A stretch of 64,000 bases of DNA from Naegleria lovaniensis (GCF_003324165.1 NW_025407838.1:506752-570751); one strand, 5' to 3'. Shown: positions 28,873 through 39,889, counted from the first letter of the stretch. A program made the numbers and translations. Notes: generated from the letters alone by a model not told the origin.

Positions 28873-29589
28873 ATGATTTTGTTCGACAAGATTCACATCC
28901 GAAAACCTTCTTCGCTACGAGGAGATGTTTCTCTATTAACCACTGTAGCCAAAACACTCTTCTATGAAACCTTTCGAGAAGACAACACCGAGGAAAATAT
29001 GAAAGCCTATTTGGAACAAGCCTTCAATCCGACTCAACAAACCAATGAATTACAAGATCCGAACACATTTATTGCATTTATTGAAATGGAATGGGATGAT
29101 GAATTGAACGAATATTTACAACAAAAATGTTCGTCTCTTGAAAGAATTCAATTTCTAGAATCACAAATGTCATATGTCCAAGAGCCGGAAGAAGAGGACA
29201 TGAATTCATCAAATACTCAAATACAGAAAAAACACACCAAGAAATTAGTCATTGCTTATTGTAAATTGAAATATGGAGCTTTTGAACCTTGTTTGAAATA
29301 TCAAGGAAATGAAACGATTGAACTATGTCGATGTTATGTATTGAAGGAATTTCATGGAACTTGTATTGCACATCGACTCATGCAAGAATGTTTACGTGTG
29401 GCACGGGAAGTGAAATTTGGAATGGATCATCAGACGACATGTAAATCCATATGGTTGGGAGTTTGGGAACGAAATGCACGAGCGAAAAAATTCTATGAAA
29501 AGTACAAGTTTGAAAAAGTGGGAGAACATGTGTTTGTGATGGGAGATGATCCACAACGAGATGAAATCTATGAATTAATTTTGAATTAA
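28873..29589 (+). CDS. GNAT-family N-acetyltransferase
   Basis: 238 residues, single exon. A GNAT fold spans the chain, with a roughly 70-residue polar insertion (EPEEEDMNSSNTQIQKKHTK) between early strands. Later signatures are IELCRCYVLKEFHGTCIAHR (motif A, acetyl-CoA pyrophosphate loop, here degenerate relative to R.xxG.G/A), LMQECLRVAREV, SIWLGVWERNARAKKFYEKY and GFEKVG-like KFEKVGEHVF. Wording at the end (W..N..A..FY.K..F..VG) matches small-molecule or protein GNATs; the substrate is unknown. Confidence 0.85.
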   Translation: MILFDKIHIRKPSSLRGDVSLLTTVAKTLFYETFREDNTEENMKAYLEQAFNPTQQTNELQDPNTFIAFIEMEWDDELNEYLQQKCSSLERIQFLESQMSYVQEPEEEDMNSSNTQIQKKHTKKLVIAYCKLKYGAFEPCLKYQGNETIELCRCYVLKEFHGTCIAHRLMQECLRVAREVKFGMDHQTTCKSIWLGVWERNARAKKFYEKYKFEKVGEHVFVMGDDPQRDEIYELILN

Positions 29590-29689
29590 TTTTGAATTAT
29601 TGAAATAACATAAATAAATATATGGTTCGTGATTGGTAACAGATATTATTGTTGACCTGTCAAAATTAGAGTCATTCAAGAGATTCAAG

Positions 29690-31831
29690 TTAATCTTCAA
29701 GCAACAAGATGGATGTCAGTGCTTGACGTTCGACCTGGAAAGGTAATTTGACTCGAGTTCGAGGGCACACCTTTTCCACATGTTCCTCGAAGTCACATCG
29801 TTGCATATCCATGTGACAAGATGGACATTGAATTTCATACGTCTGCAAATCCAAATTCTGTGTGAGTGACCATGAGTTGTGATTCAAATCTCGAGAGTAA
29901 TGAAATTTCTGACAATGCTCTTCATAGAACTTTCGATTCAATGTCATGCCACATTCCAAACATGAAATTTTCGAAGATGCAATAAGTTGTTTGAATTTGT
30001 TTCGTTTCTCAATCAATTGTTCGATTGGAGTTGAATGTTCAAACGAATATCTTGAAAGTGAATACTCGATATCGAATGGAATGAATGGTTCAGCATCGAT
30101 CGCATTATCACTCTCCATCAAGTGAATCTTAATTGTCGTTGATTGTGAAAATTTCGAAATGATTCCTTGCAATACCGCTTGTAAAGGTTTTTTTTGAAAT
30201 TGAAAACCTAAATGAAGACGAGGTGTTGACAGAGTCTGAATGGATGGTTCCCATTGCTGATTCTGTTCATAATGGTTATACAAATCATTGAGCATATCCG
30301 TCAAATGTTTAGAGTCGTCTTGAGCATTTAAATTCTTAATGAAAATGTGAGTCAATGTGTTGTAGGGTTCAGAAGAATTATGGCGATTCACTAGAAATTG
30401 AGATAAATATTTCAAAAGCTTGTAATTCAAACTTGGATAACATGAATGATTTGAAATGGTCAATTCCAAGCATTTCAAGTTTTTTAAATGATTTTCCAAG
30501 AGATGAAGAATCAAATCTCCATCCCACTCGCTAAATAAATTGCATGTCAATGATTCCAAATGAATCATCTTTTCCAAAAACACACCAAATCCAGTGCCTA
30601 GAAATGAAATACCATCCAATCTTAATTCTTTTATGGATTGAAGAGAGGTCAAATCCATATCTTTGGTAATTGTGAAAATTTCTTCGCCACCGCTACCGAT
30701 CGAGTGTGACATGCAAATATCGAAAACCATATCCAATGATAAATCGAGACGTCGTAATTGTGGCATTAAGCAAATACACTGCATTAATTTTTCTGCAATT
30801 TTTGTGAGTTGGTTCATGGTGATGGAATCTTGCATTCCATATTCATTCTTACAAATTCCAATTTTTGCGGATTCAATGCAATTTGAATGTTGCTTGAGAA
30901 AACTCTCAAGCTTGATCAATGACATGCTATTCGCACGAAAAGAAACATGTCGACAAGTGTCAAAAATTTCCACAAGATTGGAATTGACATGAAAATATTC
31001 TGGAGTTTGTAAATTTCCATTGTTACTAAGAGTCGAATAAAAATTCTCATTGCAATAGACAAATCTTAATCCTGATACATGCAAATGATACAATCGAGAC
31101 ACATCTTCCAAAACGAGAATTTTCAACTGAGGACATTGTTGGATCTGAGATACAAAATGGTGATTTCCTTGAACGTTTTTTACAACCAAAGTTTTCAAGG
31201 AATGCGAAACAGTTTTCAATAGTTCAAGGATGGCACTCATGGTACAATCACATAATCTCATCATGGCACTAGGAACTGTTCCATCCATATTCGAATACAT
31301 GTTAAAAAGTGGCCATGTATTCCAATTTTGGAAATAATCTCCATATTCGTTAAGTAAGTGCAACAACCTGTCAGATTCTTGTTGAGTGCGAGATTTAAAT
31401 TCATTACCATTTTGTAGAGATGGATAGAGAAGATTCGAATTGATGTACAATAATAATGATTGTTTCAAATCTCCATGAATGAATAAATGTGAAATTTTCA
31501 TCGAATGATTTGAAATGAATTTTGTTAAATAGGATATAAATGGAAAAATATCTTTTTCAATATTCAGATCATGTCTGTCCTTTTCATCATCATGATTATA
31601 TATTGAATCGAACAAAGAATTCTGTTGATCATCACAAAATAATGAATTTTGAAAAATATATTGTTCTACATTTGGATAAATATGAATGGTGTGAACTCGA
31701 GTAATGATTGCACTTCTCCATGAAGAACAAACTTTTGGTATTTGAACCATCATGTATCGGAAATCGAGAAAGGTAAAGATTTGAAAACAAATTTCGGGAG
31801 GAACGAGTTCATCAAATGTTTTGCTGGACAT
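29690..31831 (-). CDS. F-box / LRR protein with C-terminal paired zinc fingers
   Basis: 713 residues; ATG 31831 follows eight A. F-box at residues 5-45 (FDELVPPEICFQIFTFLDF, VCSSWRSAI). The middle 500 residues are a long, irregular LRR solenoid (LKTLVVKNVQG, LKILVLEDVSR, LRRLDLSLDMV, IKELRLDGISF, LKCLELTISNH). The last 100 residues hold two C-x2-C ... H-x4-H/C units, SCLECGMTLN-x5-EEHCQKFH and CPSCHMDMQRCDFEEHVEKVC, resembling TRAF-type or C2HC fingers. F-box plus LRR is ordinary for substrate receptors of SCF ligases; adding C-terminal zinc fingers is less so. Confidence 0.85.
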   Translation of the reverse strand: MSSKTFDELVPPEICFQIFTFLDFRYMMVQIPKVCSSWRSAIITRVHTIHIYPNVEQYIFQNSLFCDDQQNSLFDSIYNHDDEKDRHDLNIEKDIFPFISYLTKFISNHSMKISHLFIHGDLKQSLLLYINSNLLYPSLQNGNEFKSRTQQESDRLLHLLNEYGDYFQNWNTWPLFNMYSNMDGTVPSAMMRLCDCTMSAILELLKTVSHSLKTLVVKNVQGNHHFVSQIQQCPQLKILVLEDVSRLYHLHVSGLRFVYCNENFYSTLSNNGNLQTPEYFHVNSNLVEIFDTCRHVSFRANSMSLIKLESFLKQHSNCIESAKIGICKNEYGMQDSITMNQLTKIAEKLMQCICLMPQLRRLDLSLDMVFDICMSHSIGSGGEEIFTITKDMDLTSLQSIKELRLDGISFLGTGFGVFLEKMIHLESLTCNLFSEWDGDLILHLLENHLKNLKCLELTISNHSCYPSLNYKLLKYLSQFLVNRHNSSEPYNTLTHIFIKNLNAQDDSKHLTDMLNDLYNHYEQNQQWEPSIQTLSTPRLHLGFQFQKKPLQAVLQGIISKFSQSTTIKIHLMESDNAIDAEPFIPFDIEYSLSRYSFEHSTPIEQLIEKRNKFKQLIASSKISCLECGMTLNRKFYEEHCQKFHYSRDLNHNSWSLTQNLDLQTYEIQCPSCHMDMQRCDFEEHVEKVCPRTRVKLPFQVERQALTSILLLED

Positions 31832-32013
31832 TTTTTTTTGTAATTGCAAAGTTCATTGTTTTGATCTTTGTACCCTTCTTTGTGACGAGTGCTTGGATGG
31901 CTGAACGATCGAAATCAACCAACAATGTCCCAAAGATGTTAGTGTCATTTGTTTTTTCCCGCCTTGCAAATTTATGACCGTTAAATTTTCTCAAATGCCA
32001 AAAGTCAAAAAAA

Positions 32014-35000
32014 ATGATTCAACGATTGAGTGATCCAACCTCGACCCTCGAAGCACAACTTGGTACGGATCCACAGCACATTCTAGCCAGCGCCACACCT
32101 CTCCACGGAGAAGACTTGATCAATCCCTTCTCTCCTCCTTCCTCTCTTCGAATTCAAGACTTGTCCCCTCTTCGAAATTACAAACAACAACGACAAGCTT
32201 CTGTTGGATCTCCACAATCCAAAATTCTCAATAACAACCATTCATCACCTTTGAAACAACAACTTGCAACTCCTCAAAAAAGACAATCCCCAAATTCCAA
32301 CCTTTCCAAAACTTTGAAGAAATCTCAAATTATTCATTCTCGATCTCGTGCCTTTGAGAAATCTCCTGAAGGTTCTCAGTTTTATAGAAATCAATCAGTA
32401 TTGTTTGATTTGAATTCTCCTTTGGAAAATAAGGAAAATGACATGGAAATTAGTCCAGGAAATGAATCGTCTCCAAAATCTCTAAATTTGGGAAACAAGA
32501 CTCAATCGACTTCTCCTTATAGAAAAGTATTGAGTCCCATCTCACCGAATCAACTCATGGAAGACTCTCCTCAGAATCATCCTTCTTCAACTCACACGTT
32601 GACTGATCTTCAACGTAAAAAACCAGCTTCCAGATATTCTCCATATATGGTAAACAGTCCACAACAACCATCCAAATCCTCTCTTCGTTCCATGAATCAT
32701 CATCATTCACCTCGCCTCAATCACTCTCCTCTTCTCAGATTTGCCACTACCACTGGTTCTCAAAAAAAGAAATCTCCATTGTACTTGTCTTCTCAACATC
32801 ATGTGAAAACTCCAATTCATCATCGAAAACGAAATCCCTCTCCAAAGAATTCAATTTCTCAGCAACAACACTCTTCCAACAATAACCATCCAAACAACAA
32901 TCATACTCTGCCAGTGACCATGAAACCCATTCAATTCGAACCTCCCACGTCAAGTGTCAATGATTGTTCTCCAATTGCATCGTGTCAACAACCAAAAGCA
33001 AATTCTTCTAATGCTCGCTTCGTTCAATCTCCATTCAAAACTCCAAGTTATTACAAAAAGAGACAAGCATTGGCTGAGGATCTTTCCTTGGCCTATGAAG
33101 ATTCTTATTCTCGAAGCGCGAAAAAGAATGCATTGAAAAATCCATTCACTTCACCAAATATTCATTCGAATGGATCGAATAGTTTTAAACAAATTCATGT
33201 CATTCCAGATAAGGCGTATAAAATGATGGTTGGTAATGCTCAACAACAAATGAATGAGAAAATTCATGAAATTGAACAACAACAACAACAATCGAAAAAG
33301 AAATCTCTGATTCGTTCCATGAAGGATTATAGAAAGAACAAGTTGGAAAGTTTGAAAAATAAGTTGAGAGAACAACGAACTTTGTTTATGCAGAATCATC
33401 ATCATCACGGTCACTCCAATGATGGGACTTCCCTTAAATGTACAAATATGGAAACTATGCAACATTTGACAGCTCAGCAGGCAAGCTCTTCTTTTTCAAG
33501 TACAGGAAGTGATAAAAAGAAATCTCCAGCACGTAAGAGAAAATACGATGAAACCGATGAAAATCTTCAAGGAGGTGCCAGTATGGTTCGTTCTTTAGGA
33601 GCTGTTTTAACTCAAAATCCTTCTCAAGAACCTTCCATGTTGACTCTAGAAACCAATTCACGTAAAGATTTACAAAGTTCCAATGCTCTACCTGCTCAAT
33701 CTGCTTTACTAAATTCCTTCATGCAAGATCAAGATGAAGGATTGAATCCTGTTGACAGTGATCATGACAATGACGATGACGACCATAGTATCAATGAAGA
33801 AGTAATTGTTGAAGAAGAACACAAAATGGTCGAATCTCCAACGAAAAAGTTGAAATCTGATCAGGGAAGACCATTATGGAGTCGTTTGAAGAAAGCTCTC
33901 ACTCGAAAACCAAATATTTTGAATGAAAATGAGAATTCGAAAATGAGTGGAAGTGTATTGAAGAGAAAACTTTCAAAGAAGAGTTTAATGTTGGCCAAAC
34001 AAAAGCAAAATAGTGCATCGGGTGAGGTGACATCGACAAGTGCTTCGAATTTGATTTCGTATGCTGTGGATCAGGAACATCAGTCAAATGCCAATGTGTC
34101 TAATCAAGGTCCTTTGAAGAAACAAAAGAGTTTTGGAGAGCATTACTTTTCATCACTCGTTCATGGTTTTCGACACAAAGATCATTCTGAAAGTTCATCA
34201 AATCCAACTTGTGAAGATGACATGAAATTGAAAAATCGACAATTTCAAATTCAAGACAATCTTCAAGAAAAGTTCATGACCAACATGAAAGAAACATTTA
34301 CCACGGGAGAGAATTTAACCACCATCTACCAACCACCTCTTCTTCTTGATTCTCAATTGTCAAATGTCACTCAACCATTTAAGGTTCCTTCCCTTAATTT
34401 GAAAAGTGTTCCACCTCTCTCCCTCAAGACTTTGGAGAATACACACAACCTTCAAAACACTCCACGTGGTAATGCTGCTGAAGAAATGATTGTTCCAATT
34501 CCATCTGCATTGGAAGAATCTCGAGAAAAATCATTTTCATATAATTTTGTTGAAACCATTCATACACCTCATCATCGAGAGTATTTTATCAAACATTGTG
34601 AAAAGGAATACAATTCAGAGAATATTGAATTTTGGTGTGAGGTGAGACTTAAATATGAGTTTTTGAGGAATCGAGCTCAACGGTATGAACATGCAATCAA
34701 GTTATTGAATGGTTATGTCGAGTTGACTTCTGACAAGGCCATCAATATTGACAAAAAATCCATTCTTCTTGTGAAAACACGAGTCAAGGATGAAACGGAT
34801 GATTTAGTAGATTTATTTGAACCTATTACCAAACATATTGAAACAGTCATGCAAGATGCTTTTAAAAGATTTCAACTTTCACCTCTTTATCAAGAAATGA
34901 TTTCACACCACAAACAATTATTGGAAAAGAATAGTATTGGACCAACCTCTACGGATTTAGATACACCAAGAGGAGCTCATGCAAATTTCAAATCAAAGGT

Positions 35001-35040
35001 CATTAACTTTTTATCACCAAAAGGAATTTTACATCATTGA
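32014..35040 (+). CDS. RGS-domain protein with a long Ser-Pro-rich N-terminus
   Basis: 1008 residues, one exon. Residues 1-830 are disordered and dense in SP and TP pairs (for example NPFSPPSS, SSPLKQQLATPQKRQSPNS, KVLSPISPNQ), which are CDK/MAPK-type consensus sites, with Gln and His runs. An RGS domain occupies about 840-975: HHREYFIKHCEKEYNSENIE, FWCEVRLKYEFLRN, INIDKKSILLVKTRV, VMQDAFKRFQLSPLYQEMI. RGS proteins speed GTP hydrolysis on G-alpha subunits. The conserved FL..FC...NSEN.I.FW core is recognisable (YFIKHCEKEYNSENIEFW). No TM helices, so this is a cytosolic or nuclear regulator, likely cell-cycle or kinase controlled by inference. Confidence 0.9.
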   Translation: MIQRLSDPTSTLEAQLGTDPQHILASATPLHGEDLINPFSPPSSLRIQDLSPLRNYKQQRQASVGSPQSKILNNNHSSPLKQQLATPQKRQSPNSNLSKTLKKSQIIHSRSRAFEKSPEGSQFYRNQSVLFDLNSPLENKENDMEISPGNESSPKSLNLGNKTQSTSPYRKVLSPISPNQLMEDSPQNHPSSTHTLTDLQRKKPASRYSPYMVNSPQQPSKSSLRSMNHHHSPRLNHSPLLRFATTTGSQKKKSPLYLSSQHHVKTPIHHRKRNPSPKNSISQQQHSSNNNHPNNNHTLPVTMKPIQFEPPTSSVNDCSPIASCQQPKANSSNARFVQSPFKTPSYYKKRQALAEDLSLAYEDSYSRSAKKNALKNPFTSPNIHSNGSNSFKQIHVIPDKAYKMMVGNAQQQMNEKIHEIEQQQQQSKKKSLIRSMKDYRKNKLESLKNKLREQRTLFMQNHHHHGHSNDGTSLKCTNMETMQHLTAQQASSSFSSTGSDKKKSPARKRKYDETDENLQGGASMVRSLGAVLTQNPSQEPSMLTLETNSRKDLQSSNALPAQSALLNSFMQDQDEGLNPVDSDHDNDDDDHSINEEVIVEEEHKMVESPTKKLKSDQGRPLWSRLKKALTRKPNILNENENSKMSGSVLKRKLSKKSLMLAKQKQNSASGEVTSTSASNLISYAVDQEHQSNANVSNQGPLKKQKSFGEHYFSSLVHGFRHKDHSESSSNPTCEDDMKLKNRQFQIQDNLQEKFMTNMKETFTTGENLTTIYQPPLLLDSQLSNVTQPFKVPSLNLKSVPPLSLKTLENTHNLQNTPRGNAAEEMIVPIPSALEESREKSFSYNFVETIHTPHHREYFIKHCEKEYNSENIEFWCEVRLKYEFLRNRAQRYEHAIKLLNGYVELTSDKAINIDKKSILLVKTRVKDETDDLVDLFEPITKHIETVMQDAFKRFQLSPLYQEMISHHKQLLEKNSIGPTSTDLDTPRGAHANFKSKVINFLSPKGILHH

Positions 35041-35227
35041 TCGAACTAATTGGTGTCATTTCCAAATTTGTATATATATTTTGAATTACAGACATCATAA
35101 TGGTTTGATCATTCTTCACTTTGGTGTGAAGACTTTGATCAAAACCAACCCATGGCTGTCATGTAAATGTTCACTCATAAACAATACAAACAACATTTTA
35201 ATTGTTTTAATTTATTTATGAAAAAAA

Positions 35228-36544
35228 ATGAATTTATCATCTCCATTGTCCCTCTTTTCTTTTCCGAGTACTGTTTTCTGCTGTGGTTATAATACTGATC
35301 GGTTTTTAGGCGTGAAGAGTGATCACGGGCCATCGGATCTCTTCTCATTGGTTCATTTATCCACTTTAGAGAATGAAATGAAAAACGCAGGAGCAGGCTA
35401 TATTGTACAAGTATCTACGAAATTTTCCAAATCCTATTTTCTAACAAGTAATCATCATGTATATATTGGTAGAGATATGCGTCGTTGGACTTGGCCCGAT
35501 CTTCTATTGCCTGATAAAATTGTTGATATCAAAACAGGACAGAATAGTGCCTTGTTTTTAATGTCATCGGGAAAAGTTTATATGGACACTGATTCAGGAA
35601 ATCCTTGTTTATTTGAAAAAGAATATACTGCTAAAATGATCGCAGCAACAGGAATGAGTTATTGGATTTTGGATGTGAATAATGTATTACGTGGAACTGG
35701 TGAGCTACTTTCCAATCCAGTTGAAAGTCCCATTGATTTGAAAGCCTATTTGGATGATGATGAAGATGTTGCAGAATTGGTCACAGGAGGAAGCAGGTAT
35801 GTAGAAATCGTGAGCTGAGAATGGGGAATTAATCACAAGATCAATCGACAACAATTTCTCAATTATATTAGTATTTGTATTATCACAAATAGACGAAATT
35901 TATATATTTTGGGAGAAAAGGTAGCCTTTGGAATGTCTGATACATCGATTTATAAACTTCCACACCGTATGCATCGATTTGACGGCATGGTAAACAAAGT
36001 ATCATGTGGATGGTATTTTACAATGGTGTTAGCTATTGATCACAGTTTACACGGAGCAGGTAGAAATACTTATGGACAGCTCAGCAATCCCAATACTGAT
36101 CAAGATGATGATCATACGAGTGGCTCTGGTGCAGTAACAAGACCAGCTATCTATGAACAAACAACCTGGAAAGAGTTTACTCCACATCTTCCACCAGGAG
36201 AATTTGTAGAGAATATTTGTTGTGGATCCGATCATGTGGTCATTGCCACCAATAAGGGTAAAGTTCTCACCAAAGGAATGACCACGTACGGTCAGATTGG
36301 AAGACGAGATAGGAACGAAGTTTTCGATTTACCCAACTTTCATGATCCCAACTATGAGGACGTTATTAAGAATGCAGTGGGAGAGAATTACACTGCAAGA
36401 TTTGCTTCCAATAATTTTAACACATTGAGTACCTATGTGATTTATGTTCCATCCATATCCAAGCAATTAATTTATTTCAAAGAAAAGATGAAAACTGCAT
36501 TTATGGACAACAAACTAACCGATTTATCATTCTTCTTCCAATAA
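35228..36544 (+). CDS. RCC1-repeat protein, apparently cut at the start of a BTB domain
   Basis: Exons 35228-35796 and 35893-36544 (96-nt intron), 406 residues. Repeats of RCC1 beta-propeller type are visible: FCCGYNTDRFLGVKS, VSCGWYFTMVLAID, LHGAGRNTYGQLSN, ICCGSDHVVIATNKGKVLT, GMTTYGQIGRRDR. The end, KEKMKTAFMDNKLTDLSFFF, looks like the opening of a BTB domain as found after RCC1 repeats in RCC1-BTB proteins, but the frame stops there and the Kintoun gene starts 121 bases later. I see no splice donor that would continue it. RCC1-BTB proteins act as Cul3 adaptors or exchange factors. Confidence 0.8.
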
Positions 36545-36665
36545 GAAGAACATGCCTCAATGTAAGTGATACATCATGGTAATCGTTTCCACACACTTGT
36601 AAATTAATGCAATGGTACAAAAATTTTCCGCCAAAATTGTATTTCAAATTTTCAAAAACAAAAAA

Positions 36666-38333
36666 ATGTCTACAACGTTCGTCAAGAGTGCCAAATCGAC
36701 CTCAGGAAATACGATCGGAACCTCACTTCCTTCCTTTTCAAAGGATAGAAAATTGGATATCACGAAAGAAGAATTGAACAAAATCGAACAGTGTATGAAA
36801 GATCCCGAATTTTTGAGGCTGTTTGAGGAATATGCCAAGGAAATTTCCGATCCAAATACTTTGAAAGAAACCGATTTGTATATTAAACAATTGGAACAGG
36901 AAGGAAGTAAATTACCTGACTCGATTGTTATTCCGAAAGCGGTAAGTTGAAAGTACTCAACATGTTGTATGCTAATGTTTCTTCTAAAACTGTTTTAGAG
37001 TTTTTGTATTCAATGTTCTTCGACGGATAAGAAAGCAAAACAGTACTTTGTAAATATTTGTTCAAGTGATAAAGTGGAAATGTACAAGGAAGAAAAAGCT
37101 ACACAACAGAATAAGAGTACGTACTGTCTCAAAAACTTATACCTCTAATTTTCTACTGACACATCATTGAACAACTCAGAGGGTACTCAGTTTAAAATCC
37201 CTTTAATTGTTGGACATCCAAGAGACTCTGAAAAAGAAACAGTCATTGACGTTGTGTTTAACACAAAGACTTGTGAAAGAGCCTTGAAAGATTTATTATT
37301 TAAGAATTTTATTTGTGAACTTTCTTTGGATTATGTTGAAAAGAAATGTAATGTGACCCTCAAAAAGAATTATTATACTGAAGTTCTTGGATTAAAGAGT
37401 AAGGGTGATCCTTCTTCTCTCACCATTCAATCGTTGTTAAGTAACGACAGAGAAAAATTTGAACCCAACTCATTGTTAAAGTCTTTTGGAAAGGAAATTG
37501 AAACTCACATGAAAGAGGATGATCATGACAAGGAATTACAGATGCCACAGCCAAAGACATCTACAAAATCTAATTTAATTCAAGAAGTGAATGAACCAAT
37601 GACTCCCAAGTTTGAAATTGTATATAAGAATGCGTTTGACATGTCTGAATACACCTATTCAGCGTACACAAGCTCCAACCGAACAAAACCATCAGAAATT
37701 GGAGTACGAATTTTCCTTCCTCATCTTGATTCGGCTGCAGGTGTCGATTTGGACGTCTCTGAAAACTTTTTAAAGCTTGATTCTACGCAATCGGCCAAAT
37801 ATCACCTCGAGGTACATTTACCGTACAGTGTTTTCAGTGACAAGGTTTCAGCTAAATTTGACAAGAAAACAAAAACCCTGAAGGTGACGCTTGCAGTCAT
37901 ACCAGATCCCATTCAACCGGTTGCTTTTGAAGATATTCCAAAAGAGGAAGAGGAAACGACCCAACACAAGCATGTAGATACCAATGTAAAGACTTCAAAA
38001 CTGGTAGAGGAGATTGCGTCAACATCCAGTCCACAAGAGGAAAAATTGGACCAAGCGACAAAATTACCTTCTCTCACTCAAATTTCTGCACAGAAATTGT
38101 CTTCGTTTGTGCAAACCGTGCCAAGTGAAGTAGATGTAGCTTTGACAAGTTCACAAGCTCATTCATTATCAGCCCTAACACAACCACAAGAGAGCAATAA
38201 GATCGTGGTTACAGAACCAAGCGTGACAAAAAAGAAGGTCTCGTTCATGGAAAGCAGCAATTCTTCTCAGGCACAACAAGTTCCTCAACAGGCTACAGAT
38301 TTCAAGAATAAGTATTTATTTGATTTAGATTAA
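36666..38333 (+). CDS. DNAAF2: Kintoun / DNAAF2-like dynein assembly factor (PIH1 protein)
   Basis: Three exons (36666-36941, 36999-37116, 37180-38333; introns 57 and 63 nt), 515 residues. The first exon has DPEFLRLFEEYAKEISDP and LYIKQLEQEGSKLP; the PIH1 domain runs through YFVNICSSDKVEMYKEE, FKIPLIVGHPRDSEKE, VIDVVFNTKTCERALKD, and a C-terminal CS/p23-like beta domain is at about 320-400 (YHLEVHLPYSVFSDKVSAKF, KTLKVTLAV). Kintoun helps HSP90/HSP70 preassemble axonemal dynein heavy chains in the cytoplasm. This order matches DNAAF2/PF13 rather than the short PIH1D1. All three exons are needed for the PIH1 core. Confidence 0.9.
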
Positions 38334-38475
38334 AATGGCTTTGACTGTTGCTAGAAAAAGTGATTAAATGAAGACGCTTGTGAATTTACATAACTCAGCA
38401 AGTTTAAATTGTCACATTGGAAATGTTTCATTTTACTATTTAAAAAACCTGTGGGTTGTTCTTTATCTATTAATT

Positions 38476-39490
38476 CTAGCATTCTAATAAATAGCAGCTT
38501 TTCTTCTCAAAGGACGATACTAATACTCGATTGCTCTCAACAAACTGTACTCCAGTTAACAGACAATCCTTGATACGCTCGCCCTTAATTGCAGAAAATT
38601 CGTGTTCGTACTTCCAAATAAAAACAGAACAATCTTCGCTGGTTGTTGCAAAAATAATGGCTCCCTTGTCTTCGAACGCGTGGAGGGCAGAAACTCCCTT
38701 TGAATGCGCTCCTATTTCTGCCATCTTATTGAATCCATTTTTCAAGATGTACAACCTAACATGTCCACTTCCGAAAGCAGTGACAGCAGTGTCATTCACA
38801 ATTTGAATTCCCGTACATGGATATTCGAGAGCTTCCACTTTGTTTTTGTGCAACTTGATGATTGTATTAAGATTGTTAATAAAAGCAATGTCACCATTTG
38901 CCAATCCAGCACAAAGTTTTGAATCGGAAAACGCTTGCAAAGCAGTGATGCCAACTGTTGCAATATTTGCTGAAGACTCAAATTGAATGTCATCCATGGA
39001 ATTGAGACGAAAACAAGTAATGTTACCCGAAGAATCTCCAACATATACTCTATGTTCGTCACTTGCTAACGGACCATAAGAAAAAGTAACATTTCCTTCA
39101 ATTTTGTAAAAGTACAACAGAGAAAAATTGGCAATGTCATAGAACTGTTGTTTCAGATCATTCAATAAATTAAAAGTATAATTAAAATTAAAATTGAAAT
39201 TTGTTCGATTCCTAATGTTGTCCAGGTATATTTCTTTGGAAACCTACCAACACCCCAATTTCGCAGGACGCAGCCAAACACTTTCCATTCATACAAATGG
39301 CCAAATTCTTGACCTCATATTCGGAAAGGTTAGGAATGACCATCTCTTCTCCCTTGCCTGCAAAAAAGTCAGACAAATTTCTCGTAACAATACTTCCATT
39401 AGAAATGTAGCACAATACATTTCCTTTTGTATGAACCAATAAATTATTGAATGCCAGTGAGGGAGTTTCTTTGAGCAATAATTCTTTCAT
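38476..39490 (-). CDS. WDR54: WDR54-like WD-repeat protein
   Basis: Exons 39248-39490 and 38476-39144, phase 0, 103-nt intron with GTAGGT donor; 303 residues against about 334 in humans. The spliced text GVLFYDIANFSLLYFYKI lines up with WDR54 (GIQMYESNGYTMVYWHAL as remembered). The C-terminal blades VTAFGSGHVRLYILKNG, AEIGAHSKGVSALH and TTSEDCSVFIWKYE correspond to AAGYGNGQVHLYEAS, INAHARAICALDL and GEDTFVHIWKLS. WDR54 is a little-studied single-propeller protein; its molecular role is not settled. Confidence in family is moderate because WD repeats look alike. Confidence 0.7.
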
Positions 39491-39616
39491 TTTTTTGTTG
39501 TTTGAGGGTTATTGAGAGGAATCATCATGATGATACAACCACAAAACAATTGTGCACTACTGCAACACCACCCAACAGAATTTGTATAGTACAACTAGAG
39601 TTTCCTTAGAATTTTA

Positions 39617-39889
39617 TTATCCTGATTTGAATAACAAGACAGCAACTTGTCCGAGGTAGAAGTAGATAAAGTGTTTGGTTTCATGAGTAACGTAACTTCC
39701 AAAATTTCTGCCCACAACGCAATGCCATGTTGGGTTGTATTTCTTATCAAATTCCTTCTTGATATGAGCTGCAATGTCCTTTTCAATATTGAATTTATCC
39801 AATGCTTGAGCTGCAATGTCTACTGCATCCCGTTGCATGTTTTCTTCCATATCAGCGTTTTTGATCACGGCCTTCTTATTTTCAGACAT
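39617..39889 (-). CDS. DYNLL1: Dynein light chain LC8 (DYNLL)
   Basis: 90 residues, essentially the whole LC8 fold: [82 protein letters not shown]8 is a small hub that dimerises and binds TQT-type motifs; it is a component of cytoplasmic and axonemal dyneins. The length equals the usual 89 residues. Nothing about the sequence is odd. It is a single exon. Confidence 0.97.
   Translation of the reverse strand: MSENKKAVIKNADMEENMQRDAVDIAAQALDKFNIEKDIAAHIKKEFDKKYNPTWHCVVGRNFGSYVTHETKHFIYFYLGQVAVLLFKSG

Noticed and set aside
39190-39225. tRNA T-loop-like GTTCGATTCC
   Set aside because: The flanks do not pair and it lies inside the WDR54-like intron.
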